A stretch of DNA of 6,404 bases from Ktedonobacter sp. (GTDB lineage: Bacteria; Chloroflexota; Ktedonobacteria; Ktedonobacterales; Ktedonobacteraceae), in assembly GCA_003450555.1 (NCBI GenBank), contig DMFQ01000371.1, positions 1,335 to 7,738 on the forward strand, read 5' to 3'. The position numbers and the translations under genes were made by a program. Position 1 is the first letter of the stretch. Every line of letters begins with the position of its first letter. Shown piece by piece: positions 1 through 4,398 of this stretch. The notes under the pieces were generated by a model, which had not been told where the DNA came from, did no database searches, and saw nothing but the letters and a program-made list of their open reading frames with translations.

Positions 1-19
1 GAGGATATCCAGGGCTGCA

Positions 20-40
20 GGGCAGGGGCAAGCCCTGCCC
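20..40 (-). terminator. Hairpin after the dehydratase gene, possible terminator
   Basis: A perfect 8-bp inverted repeat (GGGCAGGG at 20-27, CCCTGCCC at 33-40) encloses a 5-nt loop. It begins 9 nt beyond the stop codon of the minus-strand dehydratase-like gene. The stem is entirely GC-rich apart from one A-T pair, so it should be stable. No U-tract follows on the minus strand, so it is not a textbook intrinsic terminator. It could instead be an mRNA 3'-end stabiliser or one copy of a dispersed palindromic repeat. The structure is certain; its role is inferred. Confidence 0.4.
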
Positions 41-49
41 GTACATTTA

Positions 50-460
50 TTACTTTGTGCGGATGATTGAGGTGCTGCGGGCGGTAAATATTGGTTGTTG
101 ATTGCTGTCGGTTCCTGTTGTTTCCGATATCAGGAGTGTCATGTTTCCACTGCGGCCAGAGCGTTCGCGCACATTTACTACGCGCACTACGCAGGTCACT
201 TTTTCACCAATACGCAGGCGACGGGTATAGTTGTATTCTTGCTCGCCGTGCAACAGTTGCATCGTAGAGGTGTCTATTTCAAGTCCGGGAATACTCACAC
301 GGAAGGTGGTGGGAAAGGTGGGAGGCGCATATTCTATAGGATTACCATCCTGTAACGCGGGGTCTTCCGCGGCCTCCATGAAACGTTGTACCGCTTCTCT
401 CGTAACCTCGAACGTGTGTGGTGAAGAAGATTGTCCGACCAGACTGCTATCAAGAGGCAT
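50..460 (-). CDS. MaoC/FAS1-type hot-dog dehydratase-like protein (HadA-like half)
   Basis: This 136-residue protein resembles the N-terminal half of MaoC-like dehydratases (FAS1-like dehydratase domain, as in HadA), which work on 3-hydroxyacyl thioesters. Recognisable parts are a start region with the hot-dog central helix (about residues 8-34, VGQSSSPHTFEV then AVQRFMEAAEDP), a Pro-rich YAPPTFPTTF at 44-53, LLHGEQEYNYTRRLRIGE at 69-86, and the closing strands with TARSTSIIR at 126-134. In this family the N-type half usually lacks the catalytic Asp/His pair and dimerises with a C-type half (HadB-like); none is seen here, but it could lie beyond base 1. The ATG at 460 follows AGGAG (minus strand, 477-473) at a 12-nt spacing, somewhat long. 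A strong promoter sits at 538-566. The protein has no signal peptide and is probably cytosolic. The family call is fairly safe; the substrate is unknown. Confidence 0.82.
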   Translation of the reverse strand: MPLDSSLVGQSSSPHTFEVTREAVQRFMEAAEDPALQDGNPIEYAPPTFPTTFRVSIPGLEIDTSTMQLLHGEQEYNYTRRLRIGEKVTCVVRVVNVRERSGRSGNMTLLISETTGTDSNQQPIFTARSTSIIRTK

Positions 461-496
461 AGTTGCTTGTTGCTCCTTTTAAGGTATTAGGTATTT

Positions 497-530
497 GTAG
501 GTTGGGTTGTTCCACGCTTGCGCACCCTAC
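497..530 (-). promoter_or_regulatory. Imperfect hairpin at the 5' end of the dehydratase mRNA
   Basis: GTAGGTTG at 497-504 and CACCCTAC at 523-530 form an 8-position dyad with one mismatch. On the minus strand it begins almost exactly where transcription should start (near 531) from the promoter at 538-566. It could be a 5' stabilising hairpin, an operator overlapping the start of transcription, or chance. The evidence is structural only. Confidence 0.25.
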
Positions 531-537
531 GGTGTCC

Positions 538-566
538 ATTATATCTTCTGGGATGGAATGTGTCAG
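538..566 (-). promoter_or_regulatory. Sigma70-like promoter for the dehydratase-like gene
   Basis: Read on the minus strand, CTGACA (566-561) is followed by a 17-nt spacer and a perfect TATAAT (543-538). Five of six -35 bases and all six -10 bases match the consensus. Transcription should start near 531, leaving a leader of about 70 nt before the ATG at 460. It is divergent from the promoter at 612-640; the two -35 boxes are 45 nt apart, so one regulator bound between them could affect both genes. Confidence 0.75.
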
Positions 567-611
567 GGGACAATCGAGGTGCACGAGCCTTATTTTACAC
601 TCAAATCGTCC

Positions 612-640
612 TTGACAATAAGAACTATCCTGTTTATACT
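612..640 (+). promoter_or_regulatory. Sigma70-like promoter for the YceI-family gene
   Basis: A perfect TTGACA (612-617), a 17-nt spacer and TATACT (635-640, five of six matches) form a near-consensus housekeeping promoter. Transcription should begin near 647, giving a leader of about 93 nt before the start codon at 740. That leader contains the dyad at 663-702. Strong basal expression is expected unless a repressor acts. Confidence 0.8.
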
Positions 641-662
641 GATTTTCATAATGGAAATAGTA

Positions 663-702
663 GTACAAAGGAAACAAGAAGGATTGGCCGTTCCTTTTGT
701 AC
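663..702 (+). repeat. 13-bp imperfect inverted repeat in the YceI leader
   Basis: The left arm GTACAAAGGAAAC (663-675) pairs with the right arm GTTCCTTTTGTAC (690-702) with 11 Watson-Crick pairs, one G-U and one mismatch, around a 14-nt centre. It lies about 16 nt downstream of the predicted start of transcription and 26 nt before the GAGG ribosome site. It could be a repressor operator or a leader hairpin that tunes translation or mRNA decay. It has no U-tract, so it is not an obvious attenuator. The symmetry is seen directly; its role is inferred. Confidence 0.45.
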
Positions 703-739
703 ACAGAATCCGAATGATATTTTTCAATGAGGCAATGAC

Positions 740-1315
740 ATGACATTGCAGAATGAATCGAAAGCTGGAGCCCAAAGTCGCTGGCAGTTTGACCCTTATC
801 ACACGCAAGTCGAGTTTGCTGCCAAGCACCTGGGCATGATGACGGTGCGTGGTCACTTTACCGAGATCAGCGCGACCGGTAATATCTACCCTGACAACGC
901 GGCAGCTTCATCGGTTGAAGTCACCATGCAGGCGGCAAGTATCCGGACCCACAACGAGACGCGGGACAACGACCTGCGGTCGTCGAATTTTCTGGAAGCC
1001 GACAAGTATCCAACAATCACCTTCAAAAGCGCCAGGATCGAACCGGCTGGACAAGATCGCTACACCATGACCGGTGACCTGACCATCAAGGGCAACACCC
1101 AGCCGGTGACTCTGAACGTGGTGCGGTACGGGGAATTCAATGACCCCAACATGGGCCACCGGATCGCCTACAGCGCCGAGGGCCAGATAAACAGGAAGGA
1201 CTTCGGCCTGACGTTCAATATGATGCTCGATGGTAAGTGGGTCGTCAGCGACGAGGTACAGATATTGATCGAGGGCGAGTTCGTCGAGCAACCTGCTGGC
1301 ACCGCGAGTGCCTAG
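740..1315 (+). CDS. YceI-family lipid/isoprenoid-binding protein
   Basis: This 191-residue protein matches the YceI family from end to end. These eight-stranded lipocalin-like barrels bind isoprenoid or quinone-type lipids and are often induced under stress or at high pH. Signature parts are WQFDPYHTQVEFAAKH at 15-30 with GHF at 38-40, the RDNDLRSSNFLEADKYPTI block at 75-93, GDLTIKGNTQPVTL at 112-125, INRKDFGLTFN at 150-160, and VSDEVQILIEGE at 169-180. There is no N-terminal signal peptide, so it is probably cytosolic, unlike the periplasmic E. coli YceI. The start at 740 is preceded by GAGG (729-732) at 7 nt; nearby ATGs at 727 and 735 are out of frame. It has its own strong promoter and ends 12 nt before a large terminator, so it is a single-gene transcript. 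The ligand cannot be told from sequence. Confidence 0.93.
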   Translation: MTLQNESKAGAQSRWQFDPYHTQVEFAAKHLGMMTVRGHFTEISATGNIYPDNAAASSVEVTMQAASIRTHNETRDNDLRSSNFLEADKYPTITFKSARIEPAGQDRYTMTGDLTIKGNTQPVTLNVVRYGEFNDPNMGHRIAYSAEGQINRKDFGLTFNMMLDGKWVVSDEVQILIEGEFVEQPAGTASA

Positions 1316-1327
1316 CACACCGAGGCA

Positions 1328-1384
1328 AAAAGGCTCCAGGATTAGGAAAGCCGCGGCGCGGCTTTCCTAATCCTGGAGCCTTTT
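1328..1384. terminator. Bidirectional terminator with a 27-bp perfect stem
   Basis: Bases 1328-1354 are the exact reverse complement of 1358-1384, leaving only a 3-nt loop (GGC). The left arm opens with an A run and the right arm closes with TTTT followed by pyrimidine-rich sequence, so RNA from either strand ends in a U-rich tail after a very stable stem. It starts 12 nt after the YceI stop codon. The sensor kinase gene converges from the right and stops 199 nt away, so the same element can block read-through from both sides. The stem is much longer than most intrinsic terminators, so it may also be a dispersed palindromic element that has taken on this job. Confidence 0.88.
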
Positions 1385-1583
1385 CTACTTCTTCACTTTT
1401 TCCTCTTATTCTATCCTGGTTATTTCTCTGTGTACTAACGTAACAGAGTCCTGAAAAATACGTCTCGCATTCCCCTAAAATACGTCCTCTGGCGTATGAC
1501 ACGCGCCTATTTCATTGCTACTCTAGAGATAGACATACTTTGATCTCGTCACATCTTCTGTCTGGTTATTACAGAGAAAAAAG

Positions 1584-3092
1584 TCAGACTTTGATAAGGG
1601 GTGTTGCAAGGGGGAGGCTGAAGTAGATGTGCGTGCCCTGACCAATGCTACTTTCCGCGGAGATGGTGCCGCCATGGGCTGTGATGATGGCTTTGACGAT
1701 GGAGAGACCGAGGCCGCTGCCCCCTGTTGAAGCCGTGCGGGCACGATCTACACGGTAGAACCGCTCAAAGATATTGGGGAGGTTGGCTGTATCGATGCCT
1801 GTGCCGGTATCGCTCAGGCAGACCCTGAGCATCTTTCCTATTGGCTGAGCACGGACAGCAATGGTGCCTCCCGCCGCTGTATGGCGGCGAGCATTGTCCA
1901 GCAAGTTGAGCAGTACCTGGGTAATGCGATCACTATCGGCCAGCACGGGTGCAGTCTGTGGATCGATCTCATTGCGCAGGGTGATGCCTGCCTGCTCGCA
2001 TTCTGGCCGGATTACTGCCAGCGTCTCATCGACCAACGCGTGTAAATCAAGGGGGGCAAGCTCAAGGCGGGCGCGACCGGATTCCAGCGAGGTCATCTCC
2101 TGCACATCACCCACCAGGCGGCGCAAGCGCTGCACTTCGCGCCCAATCAACTGCGCCGTCTCCTGGCGTGTCTCCTCGTCAGCGATTACGCCATCGGCCA
2201 GGGCTTCGCTGAAACCCTGGATAGCGGTGAGGGGCGTGGCAAGATCATGGGCGATATTGGCCATGAGATCACGGCGTAGCTGCTCCTGGCGGCGCAGTTC
2301 GTTCACATCGGACTCGATAGTATCAGCCATGGCGTTAAAGGTAACCGCTAGACGCTCCAGTTCATCCTTGCTTTTTGGTGGCTCTGCTCTCCTGGTATAA
2401 TCTCCTCGTCTCATCTGGTCGGCTGCCACCGTTAAAGATTCGAGTGGACGTGTGAAGTTGCGCGCCAGCAGCAGGCTGAAAGCAACCACTACCAATGCCA
2501 CCCCAGCGCCTGCAAGCAGGATAGCCTGGTTGACATGCGCCAGAAACTCAAGAGGCGGTGAAACCTGTGGGTAGCGCTCTGGTACGGCAACGAGCAATGC
2601 CCCAATGAGCTGGCCGTTGGTTTGTCCGTTATAACGCAGAGGCTCCGAGACATATAAGCCGGAGAAGGAGTTGCTGTCATCGCCACCTTGTAGCCGTCCA
2701 TCATTTTCCTGGCCCTGAAGTGCTTGTAGCAGCGATTGCCTGAGCACAGGTATTTCATCATCGCTCAGGGTGAGGGAGCCTGGCTGTATTTGAAGAAGGC
2801 GCTCTCCGCTTTGATCTGTAATGATCAGCAATTCGGGTCCGCCTGTTTGAACCTGCTGTAAGGGTACGGTGCTCCAATTTGCACCGTAGGCACGGTAGAG
2901 ATGACCGATTTGCTGAGCAAAATACTCTCCCTCGGCGCGTAATTGATCCCTTTGAGAACTGGCATAGTAGTTTTGTATGGCCAGCGAGACGGCGATAGCC
3001 AGGATGAGAATGGCACCGAGCGCGACAATAAGGTAGCTCAGCACGAGTTTCAAGCGCAGACTTGGCGCTGGGAGAGTGGCAACGCGTTTCAT
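1584..3092 (-). CDS. Membrane sensor histidine kinase (HAMP, HisKA, HATPase_c)
   Basis: This 502-residue sensor kinase should autophosphorylate on His and pass phosphate to the adjacent regulator. Order of parts: membrane helix 1 (about 14-40); an extracytoplasmic sensor of about 145 residues, with LLIITDQSGERLL at 88-100 and a GQLIGALLVAVPER strand at 160-173, PAS/Cache-like by inference; membrane helix 2 (about 187-209); HAMP (about 210-262, with P216 and E245); HisKA with AHDLATPL and phospho-acceptor H282; HATPase_c with the N-box LLNLLDN (N396, N400), G1 DTGTGID at 428-434, the F-box FERFYRVD at 442-449, and the G2 glycines 458, 460 and 462. All catalytic motifs are intact and the length is typical. 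The ATG at 3092 overlaps the regulator's TGA in ATGA, and GAGGAAGAGG just upstream provides ribosome binding, so translation is probably coupled. The signal sensed is unknown. Confidence 0.95.
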   Translation of the reverse strand: MKRVATLPAPSLRLKLVLSYLIVALGAILILAIAVSLAIQNYYASSQRDQLRAEGEYFAQQIGHLYRAYGANWSTVPLQQVQTGGPELLIITDQSGERLLQIQPGSLTLSDDEIPVLRQSLLQALQGQENDGRLQGGDDSNSFSGLYVSEPLRYNGQTNGQLIGALLVAVPERYPQVSPPLEFLAHVNQAILLAGAGVALVVVAFSLLLARNFTRPLESLTVAADQMRRGDYTRRAEPPKSKDELERLAVTFNAMADTIESDVNELRRQEQLRRDLMANIAHDLATPLTAIQGFSEALADGVIADEETRQETAQLIGREVQRLRRLVGDVQEMTSLESGRARLELAPLDLHALVDETLAVIRPECEQAGITLRNEIDPQTAPVLADSDRITQVLLNLLDNARRHTAAGGTIAVRAQPIGKMLRVCLSDTGTGIDTANLPNIFERFYRVDRARTASTGGSGLGLSIVKAIITAHGGTISAESSIGQGTHIYFSLPLATPLIKV

Positions 3093-3814
3093 TCCTCTTC
3101 CTCGAGTGTGAACTTGTAACCTACTCCCCAGACGGTTCTGATAGAGTGAGGGGCGTCTTTTACCGCCTCGATCTTTTTGCGCAGTGTTCCTATGTGGACA
3201 TCGACGGTGCGGCCATCGCCAACATACGTGTAGCCCCAGACATGGTTGAGCAGCGCTTCACGGGTGAAGACACGTTCGGGTGAAGAGGTGAGCATTACCA
3301 GCAGGTCGAACTCTTTGGCGGTCAGTGTCACGCGCTGGCCATTGACTTCGACGCGACGCTCTGGAATATGGATGGTGAGCTTGTCAAAACGCCGTACCTC
3401 GTCATTGCTTGCATTATTGGGCGCGTGGGATGGGGTGTTGGATCCCGCATTTTCTCCAGTGGTGCGGCGGAGGATCGCTTTGACGCGGCTGACAACCTCG
3501 CGCGGGCTGAAGGGTTTCACCAGGTAATCGTCGGCGCCCAATTCCAGGCCGGCGATGCGATCCTCTTCACCAGTACGGGCTGTGAGCATGAGAATGGGGG
3601 TAGAAGCCCAGGCGCGTATGCGGCGGCAGACCTCCATACCGTCGAGAGCGGGAAGCATCAGGTCAAGAATAACCAGGTCGGGATGTTCGCGCGCGTGAAG
3701 TTCTAGTCCGGAGACGCCGTCGCTGGCGGAGATCACTATGAAGTTCGCCTGCTCCAGGTAGAGCCGGATGAGCTGTACGATATTTGCTTCGTCCTCGATG
3801 ATGAGTATTTTCAT
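3089..3814 (-). CDS. OmpR/PhoB-family response regulator
   Basis: This 241-residue transcription factor is the partner of the downstream sensor kinase. The receiver domain (1-118) begins MKILIIEDE with acidic pocket E7/D8, phospho-acceptor D51 (LVILDLMLP), T78 and K100 (DDYLVKPF). A Ser/Asn-rich linker (about 119-140) leads to a winged-helix DNA-binding domain (about 143-236) with LTAKEFDLLVML, the VWGYTYVGDGRTVDVHI block and a final TVWGVGYKF. The frame stays open upstream to an ATG at 4066, but the family starts at the MKIL methionine and the extra 84 residues look like translated promoter DNA, so 3814 is chosen. No Shine-Dalgarno site is visible before it. The gene shares ATGA with the kinase gene, indicating one operon. 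It probably regulates its own promoter, as many relatives do, but no clear direct-repeat box was found. Confidence 0.95.
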   Translation of the reverse strand: MKILIIEDEANIVQLIRLYLEQANFIVISASDGVSGLELHAREHPDLVILDLMLPALDGMEVCRRIRAWASTPILMLTARTGEEDRIAGLELGADDYLVKPFSPREVVSRVKAILRRTTGENAGSNTPSHAPNNASNDEVRRFDKLTIHIPERRVEVNGQRVTLTAKEFDLLVMLTSSPERVFTREALLNHVWGYTYVGDGRTVDVHIGTLRKKIEAVKDAPHSIRTVWGVGYKFTLEEEE

Positions 3815-3920
3815 ATAGCTAAACTTTGCAGAAAATGGCTGACAGCGGAGGGAACTGTGACTCATCCTTTCCACTGCACAATTAAAGTATACTGCTAAAA
3901 AATGAAATAGCCATGAGGAA

Positions 3921-3949
3921 AGTATAAAGTTTTTGTAAGATCGTAGCAA
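3921..3949 (-). promoter_or_regulatory. Promoter of the two-component operon
   Basis: Read on the minus strand, TTGCTA (3949-3944) is followed by a 17-nt spacer and TATACT (3926-3921). Transcription should start near 3914, giving a leader of about 100 nt. A second TATACT lies closer to the gene (3891-3886) but lacks a good -35 box. The leader contains a weak 7-bp hairpin (3843-3849 with 3870-3876, one G-U pair) and no Shine-Dalgarno site before the ATG at 3814. Confidence 0.6.
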
Positions 3950-4009
3950 GTATAGCAGCACTTTTTGCCACGACTTAGTTACTATCATCGAAAGAAGGAG
4001 CAAGCGCTG

Positions 4010-4054
4010 GTGAATTTTCTCAGATTGTTTGAGGGTATTGTATACTACAGGTAA
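4010..4054 (+). CDS. Possible 14-codon leader ORF before the small membrane protein
   Basis: AAGGAG (3995-4000) lies 9 nt before a GTG that opens a 14-codon frame, MNFLRLFEGIVYYR, ending in TAA at 4052-4054, 29 nt before the next start. This is one of the best ribosome sites in the window, and it stands before almost nothing else. The peptide has two adjacent Tyr codons near its end but no attenuator hairpin. It can be translated only if transcription begins upstream of 3995, where no good plus-strand promoter was found; the TATACT at 4041-4046 overlaps its 3' end. It may be a regulatory uORF, a remnant, or chance. Confidence 0.22.
   Translation: MNFLRLFEGIVYYR
4017..4046 (+). promoter_or_regulatory. 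Weak promoter candidate for the small membrane protein
   Basis: TTCTCA (4017-4022), an 18-nt spacer and TATACT (4041-4046) give four of six and five of six consensus matches. Transcription would begin near 4053, about 31 nt before the ATG at 4084. The -10 box is the same hexamer as at three other promoter candidates here, which lends some support. The -35 element is poor, so an activator may be needed. Confidence 0.35.
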
Positions 4055-4083
4055 CAAGCACATCACCTTCAGAAATCGAAAGA

Positions 4084-4284
4084 ATGAATAAACGTATGAA
4101 TTTGAACACCCTTCGGCCGCTCCCGCTTTTGGTAGTAAGCGTTGTTTTAGGGATACTGCTCATAAGCCTCATCATCTTCTTTGGCGCATCAGCAACCACA
4201 AGAGGGCCAATCGAGATACTTTTAGCATTGCTCATAGGCGCCCTCGTACTTTTCTTTAGAGCTTTAGCGAGACGAGCCAAATAA
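4084..4284 (+). CDS. Small two-helix membrane protein, unknown function
   Basis: This 66-residue protein is not one I recognise. It has a basic N-terminus (MNKRMNLNTLR), a hydrophobic helix at about 12-34 (LPLLVVSVVLGILLISLIIFF), a short polar loop (GASATTRGPIE), a second helix at about 46-60 and a basic tail (RALARRAK). The positive-inside rule predicts a hairpin with both ends in the cytoplasm. The ribosome site is weak (GAAAG just before the ATG); an internal ATG at codon 5 is a possible alternative start. It is transcribed with the Ser/Thr kinase direction but separated from it by 114 nt and an independent promoter. No hairpin follows the stop, so read-through is possible. A role as a small membrane partner of a neighbouring kinase is a guess. 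The reverse-strand frame over the same bases lacks any such design. Confidence 0.62.
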   Translation: MNKRMNLNTLRPLPLLVVSVVLGILLISLIIFFGASATTRGPIEILLALLIGALVLFFRALARRAK

Positions 4285-4310
4285 GAAATAAAATGACGGA
4301 ATACGAGCCC

Positions 4311-4338
4311 TTGCATCTTCAAAAGCTCATGCTATACT
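4311..4338 (+). promoter_or_regulatory. Extended -10 promoter of the Ser/Thr kinase gene
   Basis: TTGCAT (4311-4316), a 16-nt spacer and TATACT (4333-4338) form a sigma70-like promoter. TG at 4330-4331 one base before the -10 hexamer makes an extended -10 (TGC-TATACT). Transcription should begin near 4345, inside the dyad at 4339-4364, with a leader of about 54 nt before the ATG at 4399. Confidence 0.7.
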
Positions 4339-4364
4339 ATTGTTGAGTGTTTACCGCCAACAAT
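4339..4364 (+). repeat. Operator-like dyad at the kinase start of transcription
   Basis: ATTGTTG (4339-4345) and CAACAAT (4358-4364) are exact reverse complements separated by 12 nt. The left arm directly abuts the -10 box and covers the expected +1 position, the classic place for a repressor site. As RNA it would be partly truncated at the left arm, so a DNA operator is more likely than a hairpin. The symmetry is seen directly; the binding protein is unknown. Confidence 0.45.
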
Positions 4365-4377
4365 GGGCATTCTTTAC

Positions 4378-4392
4378 TCTCGAGAAACGAGG
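4378..4392 (+). promoter_or_regulatory. Small hairpin covering the kinase ribosome-binding site
   Basis: TCTCG (4378-4382) pairs with CGAGG (4388-4392), four Watson-Crick pairs plus one G-U, around the loop AGAAA. The right arm contains the GAGG that serves the ATG at 4399. The stem is short and would melt easily, so it could at most dampen translation. It also fixes the start: GAGGA ends 5 nt before 4399, while the ATG at 4363 has no ribosome site. Confidence 0.3.
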
Positions 4393-4398
4393 AAGATA

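Noticed and set aside
1455..1486. Direct repeat AAAATACGTC (1455-1464 and 1477-1486) with a partial inverted copy GGCGTAT at 1491-1497
   Set aside because: Two 10-bp copies about two helical turns apart could be a binding site, but they lie between convergent gene ends, with no promoter or start nearby.
1560..1589. GTCTG/CAGAC inverted repeat overlapping the sensor kinase stop as its own terminator
   Set aside because: It has only 5 bp with a 20-nt loop and no U-tract; the element at 1328-1384 is a far better terminator.
1861..2400. Plus-strand open frame of 179 codons inside the sensor kinase gene
   Set aside because: It is antisense to an intact HAMP/HisKA coding region with all motifs. 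Its product is Ser/Arg-rich, typical of a shadow frame, and it has no ribosome site or family resemblance.
3815..4066. N-terminal extension of the response regulator to an upstream ATG
   Set aside because: The family starts at the MKIL methionine. The extra 84 residues overlap the promoter at 3921-3949 and look non-coding. The ATG at 3865 also lacks a properly spaced ribosome site.
4020..4322. Minus-strand 100-codon frame over the small membrane protein
   Set aside because: It has no ribosome site and no recognisable domain, and it covers the kinase and small-gene promoters. The plus frame has a clear two-helix, positive-inside design.
4363..4398. Earlier ATG for the Ser/Thr kinase (12 more residues)
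   Set aside because: It lies in the right arm of the dyad with no ribosome site, while the ATG at 4399 follows GAGGA at 5 nt.
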